Source: UBA4717 sp045580165
GTDB taxonomy: Bacteria > Bacillota > Clostridia > Oscillospirales > CAG-272
NCBI GenBank assembly: GCA_045580165.1
Contig: JAZNNG010000046.1
Span: 1 to 64,000 of the forward strand
Length of the DNA stretch: 64,000 nt
Direction of reading: 5' to 3'
A program made the translations under genes and the position numbers. Positions 1-7,630 of this stretch are shown here, piece after piece; position 1 is the first letter of the stretch; the number at the start of each line of letters is the position of its first letter. The notes beneath the pieces are model-generated. The model searched no databases. It saw nothing but the letters and a program-made list of their open reading frames with translations, and was not told the origin of the DNA.

Positions 1-392
1 AAAACAGAAAAGTATCTTCATTTACCGATATTGAAAAAAGAGTATGGGATGGTATTAACGGTAGGTATGCACATATTTCTGACGATGGATATATGATTCC
101 CGATATTCTCATTATCAGAATTGGAAAACTTAGACAGATTCATCAACTCTTCCGTGAACACAAAAACTATGAGTTGCTTATTAAGAATGTTGCTAATCTG
201 TATGAAAAGGTTGAGGAGATATTCAAAAAATATAGCCATCAAGTATTGCATGACAACATAGGATATAACATCAGAATGGAATTGTATGCTACGAGAATGA
301 TGACAATTCACGATTTGGTTGATGAAAATGTTTTGAAACTACCGGAAGATACGAGCAAATCTTCACTTGGTATGCACATTATTTTGAAATAA
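1..392 (+). CDS. Hypothetical protein, C-terminal part (cut by window edge)
   Basis: The frame is open from base 3 of the window to a TAA at 390, giving about 129 residues of an unfinished N-terminus; the internal ATG at 93 is not needed as a start. The peptide is rich in Lys, Ile, Asn and Tyr and looks soluble and mostly helical (residues with Q, E and K heptads around the middle). I recognise no family. Base composition is clearly more AT-rich than the housekeeping genes to the right, and a hairpin terminator follows at 401. Together with the tRNA-Arg tail copy at 826 this suggests the end of an acquired segment, but that is inference. Confidence 0.6.
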   Translation, partial: NRKVSSFTDIEKRVWDGINGRYAHISDDGYMIPDILIIRIGKLRQIHQLFREHKNYELLIKNVANLYEKVEEIFKKYSHQVLHDNIGYNIRMELYATRMMTIHDLVDENVLKLPEDTSKSSLGMHIILK

Positions 393-400
393 CAAACACC

Positions 401-434
401 CCGCCGAGAGTAACCGTTTGGTCACTCTCGGCGG
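401..434 (+). terminator. Hairpin terminator after the partial gene
   Basis: A perfect 11-bp inverted repeat (CCGCCGAGAGT at 401-411, ACTCTCGGCGG at 424-434) with a 12-base loop starts 9 bases after the stop codon. The tail that follows is only moderately T-rich. Confidence 0.75.
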
Positions 435-683
435 TATATTGTTTATTTCGCACAACCACCTATGGTGGTGAGTAAGTGCGCACTTGCAGGCAAACAATAA
501 GCCGCACTTTACACAAGGGAGCCTCTGTCGGTAACCGCTATCTCGCTGCTATCCTATAGAGTTAAAACTGTCCTTTAGAACCCGACGCATATGGTTTTGG
601 AGATTTTTATGGTTATTTAATGCCTTCTTTTACGGTTTTGCGAGAGGCAATAAGTAATCTTCTGATGTTTCCACTTCGTGAAA

Positions 684-790
684 ATATGATATAATATCCG
701 TTCCCTCATACGCGAAGCGTATATCATCGCACGAAGTGTGATATCATACCGAAGGTATATCATCCGTTTCCTTGGGAACGGATATCATTG
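684..790. repeat. Cluster of short palindromes joined by ATATCAT
   Basis: Four small hairpins follow each other: ATACGCGAAGCGTAT (708-722), CACGAAGTGTG (730-740), ACCGAAGGT (around 748-756) and CCGTTTCCTTGGGAACGG (764-781). They are separated by ATATCAT or its complement. No reading frame is supported across 435-825, so I read this as a non-coding palindromic repeat; its function is unknown. The rest of 435-683 shows nothing I can name. Confidence 0.6.
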
Positions 791-824
791 TAAAAGCCCT
801 CTTTTTTACAAAAGAGGGCTTTTA
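791..824. terminator. Strong bidirectional hairpin
   Basis: TAAAAGCCCTCTTTT and AAAAGAGGGCTTTTA form a long stem flanked by A and T runs, so it could end transcription on either strand. On the minus strand it lies just after the tRNA-Arg tail copy, at the place a terminator would occupy after a real tRNA. Confidence 0.65.
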
Positions 825-825
825 C

Positions 826-847
826 TTGGCGCGCCGCGCAGGATTCG
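826..847 (-). repeat. 22-bp copy of the tRNA-Arg 3' end (att-like)
   Basis: Bases 826-847 are identical to 971-992, which hold the T-arm 3' half, acceptor 3' strand and CCA of the tRNA-Arg gene plus one flanking base. The copies are direct repeats 145 bp apart. Identity stops inside the T-loop (TTCGCC here, TTCGAA in the gene). This is the usual footprint of a site-specific integration at a tRNA 3' end, but no integrase is visible in the window. Confidence 0.8.
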
Positions 848-932
848 CCCGTCTGCGGACAGAGCTGTGGCGCGGAAAAACAGTCCCCCGGACTGTTTTT
901 TAACACGCGCCCTTCGAATCCTTGCTTACACA

Positions 933-966
933 AAAAAATAGGACAGATACCAAAAGGCATCTGTCC
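933..966 (-). terminator. Terminator of tRNA-Arg
   Basis: On the minus strand GGACAGATGCC and TATCTGTCC form a stem (941-966), followed by a run of seven T (939-933). It lies 5 bases past the CCA of the tRNA. Confidence 0.8.
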
Positions 967-971
967 GATTT

Positions 972-1047
972 TGGCGCGCCGCGCAGGATTCGAACCTGCG
1001 GCCTACCGGTTCGTAGCCGGGCACTCTATCCACTGGGCTAGCAGCGC
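972..1047 (-). tRNA. tRNA-Arg (ACG)
   Basis: The minus strand folds as a 76-base tRNA with encoded CCA. The acceptor stem is GCGCTGC paired with GCGGCGC, the anticodon loop is CTACGAA (anticodon ACG, read as ICG) and the T-loop is TTCGAATC. The D-stem has one C-A mismatch (C12-A23), and position 27-43 is not a Watson-Crick pair. The 3' tail of this gene is duplicated at 826-847. A short open frame on the opposite strand is an artefact of the tRNA sequence. Confidence 0.93.
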
Positions 1048-1069
1048 ACACGTTTTTGAACGCTCAACT

Positions 1070-1098
1070 ATTATATCACTTGGTACAGGTGTTGTCAA
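1070..1098 (-). promoter_or_regulatory. Promoter of tRNA-Arg
   Basis: On the minus strand TTGACA (1098-1093), a 17-base spacer and TATAAT (1075-1070) lie about 22 bases upstream of the mature tRNA. Both hexamers match the sigma-A consensus perfectly. Confidence 0.85.
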
Positions 1099-1161
1099 GA
1101 CGTTTTTTGATTTTTTCTTAAAATTTCAGAAAATTTCCACCTTCAAACTCTACTGTCTTTA

Positions 1162-1190
1162 TTGACAAAAGAGCTCCTTTGTGTTACCAT
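1162..1190 (+). promoter_or_regulatory. Promoter of rnpB
   Basis: TTGACA at 1162-1167, 17 bases, then TACCAT at 1185-1190 (one good and one weaker hexamer). Transcription would start about 15 bases before the first stem of the RNase P RNA. Confidence 0.75.
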
Positions 1191-1212
1191 TAACCAAAAG
1201 GAATAAATAAAA

Positions 1213-1572
1213 CGGACCGAGCCGGACAATCGCGTAATATGTTGCCGAAAGGTATTATTATGAGGAAAGTCCGGGCTTCACAGGGCAGGATAACGGATAA
1301 CGTCCGCCGGAGGCGACTCCCGGGAAAGTGCAACAGAAATAAACCGCCGCGCAAGCGGTAAGGATGGAAAGGCGAGGTAAGAGCTCACCCAAGCCTATGG
1401 TAACATAGGCTTGCTGTAAACCCTATCCGAAGCAACACCTTTGAACGGCTTTTGCCGTGTTTGCCCGACACAGCTTCAATGGTGGCACGAATTTATATTC
1501 GGAGCGCCGCGGTAACGCGGCGTAGAGATAGATGATTGTCGATTACAGAACCCGGCTTATAGGCTCGGTCCG
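1213..1572 (+). ncRNA. rnpB: RNase P RNA
   Basis: This is the catalytic RNA of RNase P, which removes 5' leaders from pre-tRNAs. The ends pair as P1: CGGACCGAGCC at 1213 with GGCTCGGTCCG at 1562-1572. Conserved core blocks appear in order: GAGGAAAGTCCGGGC (from about 1262), the AGGGCAGG segment, GAAAGTGCAACAGAAA, AAGGTGAAA-like GGATGGAAAGGCG, AGAGCTCACC, and the 3' ACAGAACCCGGCTTATA block, in family order. The length of 360 bases is normal. A T-rich tail (TTTTATTTGTTCCTTTTT) follows. Confidence 0.95.
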
Positions 1573-1661
1573 TTTTATTTGTTCCTTTTTCCATTAATTG
1601 CGGGGTGACTTTACCTCGCTTTTTTGTTATAATTAAAGCAGAAAGCGAAAAGGAGATACAG

Positions 1662-1919
1662 ATGAAAAAGAGAGAGGGGCGACGGCTCACCTGCCGCGCC
1701 GTTTACATATTAAAAAGAGGCTTCTTCATTGTCCTGTCAATGCTCGCCGCCGCGAAGCTCTACCTCGATACACTTATTACCATTGAGGGGGGAGGAGAGT
1801 GGGCAAGAGTCACACTTTTGCCGCTTGCCCGTGAGATGCTCTCAACCACTGTTATGACAATTGTTATCATAGTAGTCGCGGCGCTTGTTATCGATATGGC
1901 GGAAAAGAGCGACGGATAA
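1662..1919 (+). CDS. Small membrane protein, unknown
   Basis: I place the start at the ATG at 1662 because AGGAG at 1651-1655 sits 6 bases upstream; an earlier in-frame ATG at 1605 lacks such a site. The product is 85 residues: a basic N-terminus (KKREGRR), a hydrophobic segment at about 22-40, a short loop, and a second at about 58-78. It resembles the small two-helix membrane proteins (phosphate-starvation PsiE-like or plain hypothetical) common in Clostridia, but I cannot assign it. It stands alone between rnpB and a terminator at 1980. Confidence 0.6.
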   Translation: MKKREGRRLTCRAVYILKRGFFIVLSMLAAAKLYLDTLITIEGGGEWARVTLLPLAREMLSTTVMTIVIIVVAALVIDMAEKSDG

Positions 1920-1979
1920 GAACACTCCCGGAGAAGCAGATAAAATTCAGAGAGTGGACGAATGTAGTGCCCTTACCCC

Positions 1980-2008
1980 GCGCAAAGACGATGTCTTTGC
2001 GCTTTTTA
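1980..2008 (+). terminator. Hairpin terminator
   Basis: GCGCAAAGAC and GTCTTTGCGC pair around a 3-base loop and are followed by TTTTT. A second hairpin (GTGCC-TTTTTTC-AAAAAGGCAC, 2021-2042) follows and belongs to the intergenic repeat family seen at 46.2 and 59.3 kb. No gene is supported in 1920-2129. Confidence 0.8.
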
Positions 2009-2060
2009 AAGTTTTTGGGGTGCCTTTTTTCAAAAAGGCACGAAAAAATCTCTCACACTA

Positions 2061-2089
2061 TTGTAATTTAAGTAAAATAGAAGTATAAT
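2061..2089 (+). promoter_or_regulatory. Promoter of the 2.1-4.5 kb operon
   Basis: TTGTAA (2061-2066), 17 bases, TATAAT (2084-2089), 40 bases upstream of the first start codon. Confidence 0.7.
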
Positions 2090-2129
2090 AATATAAGCAG
2101 AAGTTTGATTTCGCGGACGGGGGATAAAA

Positions 2130-3254
2130 ATGAACATAGGACTTCTTGGATTCGGCTCAATGGGACGCACACATTCGTGGGCGGTTGAAAACATAAAATT
2201 CTATTACAAGGATCTGCCGTTTGAGGCGAAGATAAAGGGAGTATATACGAGAACTCCCGAAACGCGCGAGGCGGCGGCAAGGACGTTCGGCTTTGACATA
2301 GCAGCCGCGAGCGAGGATGAGCTCATCTACAACGACGATATTGACGTAATAGATATTTGCACACCGAACGTAAGTCACTACGAAACTCTCAAAAAAGCAA
2401 TAAACGCAGGCAAGCATATATACTGCGAAAAGCCGCTTTGCGTAACGTCTGCGCAGGCGTACGAGATAGCGGAGCTTGCCGACAAGCGCGGAGTTGTTGG
2501 AAAGATAGTTTTCAACAACAGATATATGAGCGCAATGCTTGCCGCAAAAAAGCTTGTTGATGAGGGTAAGCTCGGACGGATACTCAGCTTCAGATGCACC
2601 TATCTCCACTCAAGCTGCACAGACCTTAATAAGTCGGCAGGCTGGAAGCAGAACAAGGACGTCTGCGGAGGAGGCGTTTTATTCGACCTTGGCTCACACG
2701 CCATTGACCTCGTTTACCATATCTGCGGAAAATTCAAGCAGGTCAACGGCAGAGCGCAGATAGCGTTCCCCACACGTACGGGAATGGACGGTAAGCTCTG
2801 GCAGACCAACGCCGACGAAGCGTTTTATATGATAGCCGAGCTTGAATGCGGCGCAGTCGGCACAATTGAAGCAAGCAAGATAGCGGTCGGCGCAAACGAT
2901 GACCTCACGCTTGAGGTCTACGGCACGGACGGAAGCATCCGCTTTAACCTTATGGACCCGAACTATCTTTATTTTTACGATAACAATAAGCCCGGCGGCG
3001 ACTTCGGCGGAGAAAAGGGCTTTACTAAAATAGAATGTGTCAGCAGATACGCGGCTCCCGCAGGAATATTCCCGGGAATCAAAGCTCCGACGGGCTGGCT
3101 CCGCGGACACCTCGGAAGTATGTACGACTTCCTCGACGCAGTATACAGAAACGACAGACAGTCACACCCGAATTTTGACGATGCAAGCCATGTTCAGCGC
3201 GTAATGGAGGCAGGCTACGAATCAAGCGTGTCGGGACGCAGTATAATTATTTGA
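2130..3254 (+). CDS. Gfo/Idh/MocA family NAD(P)-dependent oxidoreductase
   Basis: The 374-residue product has the family layout: an N-terminal Rossmann fold with GFGSMG (7-12) for the dinucleotide, the EKPL motif at 100-103 whose lysine is catalytic in the family, and a C-terminal alpha/beta substrate domain. Members oxidise or reduce sugars, sugar acids, cyclitols or their derivatives; the substrate cannot be told here. GGGGGA 6 bases upstream supports the ATG at 2130. The next gene, coaE, begins at its 3' end, so the two are probably co-transcribed, although they share no pathway. Confidence 0.9.
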   Translation: MNIGLLGFGSMGRTHSWAVENIKFYYKDLPFEAKIKGVYTRTPETREAAARTFGFDIAAASEDELIYNDDIDVIDICTPNVSHYETLKKAINAGKHIYCEKPLCVTSAQAYEIAELADKRGVVGKIVFNNRYMSAMLAAKKLVDEGKLGRILSFRCTYLHSSCTDLNKSAGWKQNKDVCGGGVLFDLGSHAIDLVYHICGKFKQVNGRAQIAFPTRTGMDGKLWQTNADEAFYMIAELECGAVGTIEASKIAVGANDDLTLEVYGTDGSIRFNLMDPNYLYFYDNNKPGGDFGGEKGFTKIECVSRYAAPAGIFPGIKAPTGWLRGHLGSMYDFLDAVYRNDRQSHPNFDDASHVQRVMEAGYESSVSGRSIII

Positions 3255-3265
3255 CGGAGAAAAAG

Positions 3266-3883
3266 ATGTTAGTAGTAGGACTTACGGGCCCCACGGGAGC
3301 AGGAAAGTCAATAGTATCGGGCATCCTTACAAAAAACGGGATACCCGTTATCGACACGGATAAGGTCTCGCGCCTCGTCTGTGAAAAGGGAAAGCCCTGC
3401 CTTCTCGAGCTTGTCGAGTGCTTCGGGGAGAAGATACTTACCCCCGACGGTACCCTTGATCGCAAGGCGCTTGCACACGAGGTCTTCGAGTCTGAAAGCC
3501 ACGCTGAAAAGCTTACGCGCCTTAACGCGATCAGCCACAGGCATATTCTCGCTCACGTTGACAACTGGCTTTTTGAAATGAGCGCAAATGGGCACGCTGC
3601 CGCGGCGGTCGACGCGCCTCAGCTCTTTGAATCGGGCTACGATAAAAAATGCGATTTTATAATCGGTGTAGTCGCCGATAAAGGCAAACGAATCGAGCGT
3701 ATCAAAACGAGAGATAATATAGACACGGATACGGCTCTTGCGCGGATAGAGTCACAGCATAGCGACGGATTTTTTGAAGAAAACTGCACGGTCTTGCTCC
3801 ATAATGATAAGAGCGAAGACGAGCTTGAAGCCGAAATGGCTGAAATTATTGAAAAACTCGGGCGCGGAGAGCTTCCGTGCTGA
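3266..3883 (+). CDS. coaE: Dephospho-CoA kinase
   Basis: CoaE phosphorylates the 3' hydroxyl of dephospho-CoA, the last step of coenzyme A synthesis. From the ATG at 3266 the protein is 205 residues, normal for the family. The P-loop GPTGAGKS is at 8-15, followed by the DTD motif near 30 (IDTDKVSR) and a lid region with RIxxR-type arginines near 140 (ERIKTRDN). An in-frame TTG at 3251 would add five residues, but GGAG at 3255-3258 lies inside that stretch at the right distance for 3266, so I prefer the ATG. The gene starts 11 bases after the upstream stop and is followed after 12 bases by a lytic transglycosylase. Confidence 0.93.
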   Translation: MLVVGLTGPTGAGKSIVSGILTKNGIPVIDTDKVSRLVCEKGKPCLLELVECFGEKILTPDGTLDRKALAHEVFESESHAEKLTRLNAISHRHILAHVDNWLFEMSANGHAAAAVDAPQLFESGYDKKCDFIIGVVADKGKRIERIKTRDNIDTDTALARIESQHSDGFFEENCTVLLHNDKSEDELEAEMAEIIEKLGRGELPC

Positions 3884-3895
3884 AAGGCGGAGGGC

Positions 3896-4462
3896 TTGAA
3901 AATAAGAAAAACTCTTACTCGGACGCTCGCTTTAATACTTGCACTGATATTCCTGTGCGGCGCGTATCTGGCGTTTGGTGAAGCCAAAGAAAGAAGGCTC
4001 TTGCGCGAGTATCCGCTTGCGTACACGGACGAGGTCGAGCTTGCAAGCGAGAAATATCACATCTCTCCCGAAATACTTTACGCGGTCATACGTACCGAAA
4101 GCGGCTTTGACCCGAACGCCGTGTCAAAGGCGGGCGCGTACGGACTTATGCAGATAACACCCGACACGTACGATTGGCTTTTGTACGTAAGACGCGAAGA
4201 CGAGCGCGGCGACCTTTTGGACCCCCGTACAAATATCGAGTACGGCGCGTATTTTCTCGCGTACCTGCATAGAAAATTTGAAAGCTGGGACACCGTCTTT
4301 GCCGCGTACAACGCAGGAATGAACAGGGTGTCGGAGTGGCTTCTCGATGAGAATATCTCCGAAAACGGCAGACTTGTTAATATCCCCTACGTCGAGACCG
4401 ACAATTACGTTAAAAAAGTAAACAACGCGATAGAAATATACAGAAGCTTATACGAAATGTGA
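3896..4462 (+). CDS. Membrane-anchored lytic transglycosylase (SLT domain)
   Basis: The 188-residue product has an N-terminal signal anchor (about residues 6-26) and then one soluble transglycosylase domain that cleaves the MurNAc-GlcNAc bond of peptidoglycan outside the membrane. The catalytic glutamate is E68 in TESGFDP; GLMQ (83-86) and AYNAG (137-141) are the other family motifs. The start is a TTG at 3896, supported by AGGCGG about 5 bases upstream and by the signal peptide beginning there; no better ATG exists. It resembles the short SLT proteins found next to coaE in other Firmicutes. Confidence 0.88.
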   Translation: MKIRKTLTRTLALILALIFLCGAYLAFGEAKERRLLREYPLAYTDEVELASEKYHISPEILYAVIRTESGFDPNAVSKAGAYGLMQITPDTYDWLLYVRREDERGDLLDPRTNIEYGAYFLAYLHRKFESWDTVFAAYNAGMNRVSEWLLDENISENGRLVNIPYVETDNYVKKVNNAIEIYRSLYEM

Positions 4463-4473
4463 AAGGAAATATT

Positions 4474-5874
4474 ATGAGCGAAAAGACAGAAGGACAGTTG
4501 TTAAAGGAAAAGCTTTTCTATAAGTCCGAAAACGCATACCACACCGTAGACGAGTCGGATATCGAGGCGGCGTACGAGTACGCCAAGGGCTATAAGAAAT
4601 TTCTTGATACCGCAAAAACAGAGCGCGAGGCGGTGAGAGAAGCCGAAAAAATGGCGGTGGAAAACGGCTTTGAACCGTACATTTTCGGTATGAAGCTCAT
4701 GGTCGGCGGTAAGTACTACTACAACAATCGCGGCAAGAGCTTTTACGCGTTCAGAATAGGCGAGGAGTCGCTTACACAGGGAATACGTATCGCCGCGGCG
4801 CATATAGATTCCCCCAGACTTGACTTGAAGCCGCGCCCTCTTTACGAGGACGGCGAAATGGGCTTTCTCAAGACCCATTACTACGGCGGAATAAAGAAAT
4901 ATCAGTGGACCGCAATTCCTCTCGCCCTTCACGGCAGAGTGGTGATGTCCGATAACAGTACTGTTGATATCGTGATAGGCGAGGACGAAAACGACCCCGT
5001 CCTCTATATAAACGACCTTCCGCCTCACCTCGCGCAGACCCAGAGCACGAAAACTCTGTCGGTTGCGATAGAGGGCGAGAGTCTTAACCTCCTCGTCGGC
5101 AGTAAGCCTTATCCCGACAAGGAAGCAGGCGATAATATAAAGCTGAATATTCTCTCAATTCTCAACGAAAAGTACGGAATAACCGAAGCGGACCTCGTGT
5201 CTGCGGAGCTTTCGGCAGTACCCGCCGCAAAGGCAAGAGATGCGGGACTCGACCGTTCGATGATAGCGTCCTACGGACACGACGACAGAGTTTGCGCTTA
5301 CCCCGCGCTTACCGCGCTCTTTGACGAAAGCCTTGACACGACACATACGGTAATGACCGTTCTTGCCGATAAGGAGGAAACGGGAAGCGACGGAAACACG
5401 GGTATGAAATCCTCGCTAATCCGCGACCTTATCGATGAGATGGCAAAGGCGTTCGACGTTTCACCGAGCCTCGTGCGCGCAAACACAAAATGCCTCTCCG
5501 CAGACGTGAACGTGGCGTTTGACCCCAATTTCCCCGAGGTCTTTGAAAAGAGAAACACCGCGTTTATAAACCACGGCGTCGTAATTTCAAAGTACACGGG
5601 CGCAAGAGGCAAAAGCGGAACGTCCGACGCGTCTGCCGAGTTCCTCGGTTATATCAAAAACAACTTCGATAAACGCGGAGTAGTATGGCAGATAGCAGAG
5701 CTCGGTAAGGTGGACCAGGGAGGCGGCGGAACCGTTGCCGCATACCTCGCAAACCTCAATATAGACGTTATCGACCTCGGTGTACCCGTGCTCTCAATGC
5801 ACGCGCCCACTGAAATTATCGCAAAGCTTGACTTATATATGGCTCACAAAGCGATCCTTACACTTTTTGAATAA
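4474..5874 (+). CDS. M18 family aminopeptidase
   Basis: This is a cytosolic dinuclear zinc aminopeptidase of family M18, which prefers acidic N-terminal residues in characterised members. The 466-residue protein shows the expected metal ligands in order: H110 in AAHIDSPRLDL, the aspartate of GHDDRVC near 268, the catalytic/ligand pair in DKEETGS near 300, the aspartate of LSADVN near 345, and the final histidine in SMHAPTE near 441. The ATG at 4474 has AAAGGA 6 bases upstream; a GTG at 4459 overlapping the previous gene is less likely. It lies 11 bases after the transglycosylase stop and probably shares its transcript. Confidence 0.9.
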   Translation: MSEKTEGQLLKEKLFYKSENAYHTVDESDIEAAYEYAKGYKKFLDTAKTEREAVREAEKMAVENGFEPYIFGMKLMVGGKYYYNNRGKSFYAFRIGEESLTQGIRIAAAHIDSPRLDLKPRPLYEDGEMGFLKTHYYGGIKKYQWTAIPLALHGRVVMSDNSTVDIVIGEDENDPVLYINDLPPHLAQTQSTKTLSVAIEGESLNLLVGSKPYPDKEAGDNIKLNILSILNEKYGITEADLVSAELSAVPAAKARDAGLDRSMIASYGHDDRVCAYPALTALFDESLDTTHTVMTVLADKEETGSDGNTGMKSSLIRDLIDEMAKAFDVSPSLVRANTKCLSADVNVAFDPNFPEVFEKRNTAFINHGVVISKYTGARGKSGTSDASAEFLGYIKNNFDKRGVVWQIAELGKVDQGGGGTVAAYLANLNIDVIDLGVPVLSMHAPTEIIAKLDLYMAHKAILTLFE

Positions 5875-5905
5875 ATAAATTATAATTTTGAAAGGAATAT
5901 AAAAA

Positions 5906-6871
5906 ATGAGCGAACTTCTTAAACAAATCAGCGATTACGGTCTTGTTCCCGTAATCAAGATCGACGACGTAGAAAAGGCAGTACCGCTTGCAAAGGCACT
6001 CTGTGACGGAGGACTCCCCGTAGCAGAGGTAACCTTCAGAACGGCGTGCGCCGCAGAGGCTATTGCCGCTATGGCAAAGGCATACCCCGATATGATAGTC
6101 GGCGCAGGTACAGTTCTCACCTGCGAGCAGGCAGACGCCGCAGTAAAGGCGGGCGCTAAGTTCATCGTAAGCCCCGGACTCAACCCCAAGGTGGTTGCAC
6201 ATTGCGTTGAAAACAATATCCCGATAGTACCGGGATGCGCAAACCCCAGCGACATCGAGGCGGCTATCAGCTTTGGTCTTGATACCGTAAAATTCTTCCC
6301 CGCAGAGCCCGCAGGCGGACTCAATATGCTCAAGGCAATGAGCGCACCCTACGGTAATATCAAGTTTATGCCCACGGGCGGTATCAACGAGGAAAACCTC
6401 AATACATACTTAAAGTTTGATAAGATCATCGCGTGCGGCGGAAGCTTTATGGTTCCCACAGACCTTCTTAACGCAGGTGAGTTTGATAAGATCACAGAGC
6501 TCGTAAGAAATGCAGTACAGCTCGTTCTCGGTTTTGAGCTCAAGCACGTAGGTATCAACTGCGAGAGCCGTGAAGAAGCAGAAAAGGCGCTCAAGATGAT
6601 AGAGCTTATGTTTGGCTTTAAGGGTCAGACCCCCGGTAAGACGGCAGTGTTCGCAGGTAAGGAATTTGAGCTTATCTATAGCCCCTACCTCGGCAAGCAC
6701 GGTCACGTAGCAATCGCAACCAACTCAATGGAGAGAGCAGTAGCATACTTCAACCGCCTCGGCATCAAGTTTAAGGACGGCACAGCAAAGTATGACGATA
6801 AGGGCAAGCTCAAGGCGATCTACTTCGAAGAAGAGATCGCAGGCTTCGCATTCCACCTTCTCAGAAAGTAA
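5906..6871 (+). CDS. KDPG/KHG aldolase fused to a VOC-fold domain
   Basis: Residues 1-205 form a class I TIM-barrel aldolase of the Eda family, which splits 2-keto-3-deoxy-6-phosphogluconate or 4-hydroxy-2-oxoglutarate to pyruvate plus an aldehyde. The catalytic E41 (AEVTFRT), the Schiff-base lysine K129 (TVKFFPAE), GAGTVL (66-71) and PTGGI are present. Residues about 215-321 resemble a vicinal-oxygen-chelate (glyoxalase) domain, with HGHVAIAT and a closing GFAFHLL strand. Fused proteins of this kind occur in Clostridia; the role of the extra domain is unknown. The gene stands alone between the M18 gene and a strong terminator. Confidence 0.88.
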   Translation: MSELLKQISDYGLVPVIKIDDVEKAVPLAKALCDGGLPVAEVTFRTACAAEAIAAMAKAYPDMIVGAGTVLTCEQADAAVKAGAKFIVSPGLNPKVVAHCVENNIPIVPGCANPSDIEAAISFGLDTVKFFPAEPAGGLNMLKAMSAPYGNIKFMPTGGINEENLNTYLKFDKIIACGGSFMVPTDLLNAGEFDKITELVRNAVQLVLGFELKHVGINCESREEAEKALKMIELMFGFKGQTPGKTAVFAGKEFELIYSPYLGKHGHVAIATNSMERAVAYFNRLGIKFKDGTAKYDDKGKLKAIYFEEEIAGFAFHLLRK

Positions 6872-6883
6872 TAAAGCAACAAC

Positions 6884-6918
6884 AAAAGAACGCAGTGAAG
6901 ATCACTGCGTTCTTTTTA
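6884..6918 (+). terminator. Rho-independent terminator
   Basis: AAAGAACGCAGTGA and TCACTGCGTTCTTTT form a nearly perfect stem with a short AGA loop and a T-run, 12 bases past the aldolase stop. Confidence 0.9.
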
Positions 6919-6939
6919 GTTGTATTTGGTTGTTTTCAC

Positions 6940-7625
6940 GGGATGCCGAGGTAGCGAAGCGGCGCCGAGGGAGTGAATGATATGCCGGGGGCATATCAGG
7001 GCCGAGGCGTGACCGAACCGCAGTAGACCGTTATCCCCTACGAATGAGATTCTGAATTTGCTTGTAGGGACAGGCGTCCTCGACTGTCCGTTTGCAACGA
7101 AAATTGCAATTTAATCTTCATTCACACGTTGAGATTAAATTTCTCGTTTTTACGGCGGGAGCAAGCCCCCGCCCTACGGATGAAATTTTCAATCACACCT
7201 CGTAGGGGCGAACTGTGTTCGCCCGCAAATTCACACCAACAAAAAAGGGCGACCAAAGGTCGCCCCTGCGATGAAATATTCGTTTGTAGGGGAGGCGTTT
7301 CGCCTCCCGTTCAAATTTATGCCAACCTCAAACACGGGTTAAGGTCAATATTTGCCGCAAAACTTTATGCGTGCCAAAAAGTTTACCTCAAATAATGGAA
7401 ACCGCCATTACCTACAATAGAAATATTATTGGTAGGGGAGGGGCTTGTGTCCCCGACGGTCCGAAGTTTACGGACGACCGATGGTCGCCCCTACGAGAGA
7501 TTTGGAATTTTCTCGTAGGGGAGGGGTTTCCCCTCCCGTTCAAATTTTTGCAAGTATCAGAGTATGGGTCGAGATTTTATTTCTACCACCCCCCACGCGC
7601 TGTTTGCCCACGGGCGCTACGGCCC
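6940..7625. repeat. Gene-free stretch made of dispersed palindromic repeats
   Basis: About 700 bases without a credible gene. Bases 6947-7024 closely resemble 61127-61203, each with a central GATATGCC/GGCATATC hairpin. Then come several units of the form GTAGGGG followed by a palindrome: around 7077 (GACAGGC), 7203-7224, GGGCGACC-AAA-GGTCGCCC at 7247-7265, GGGGAGGCG-TTTCGCCTCCC near 7290-7309, and others near 7435-7480 and 7520-7540. A degenerate TATGGGT-GAGATT motif is at 7563. Short open frames here are by-products of the repeats. Confidence 0.65.
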
Positions 7626-7630
7626 CCGGT

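Noticed and set aside
738..960. Frames of 66-67 codons on both strands
   Set aside because: They cross terminator hairpins and the tRNA tail copy; no ribosome binding sites.
971..1165. 64-codon plus-strand frame over tRNA-Arg (MARRAGFEPAAYR...)
   Set aside because: Reading opposite a tRNA gene commonly gives this peptide; there is no ribosome binding site.
1885..2088. 67-codon frame after the small membrane protein
   Set aside because: Overlaps the end of that gene and reads through two hairpins.
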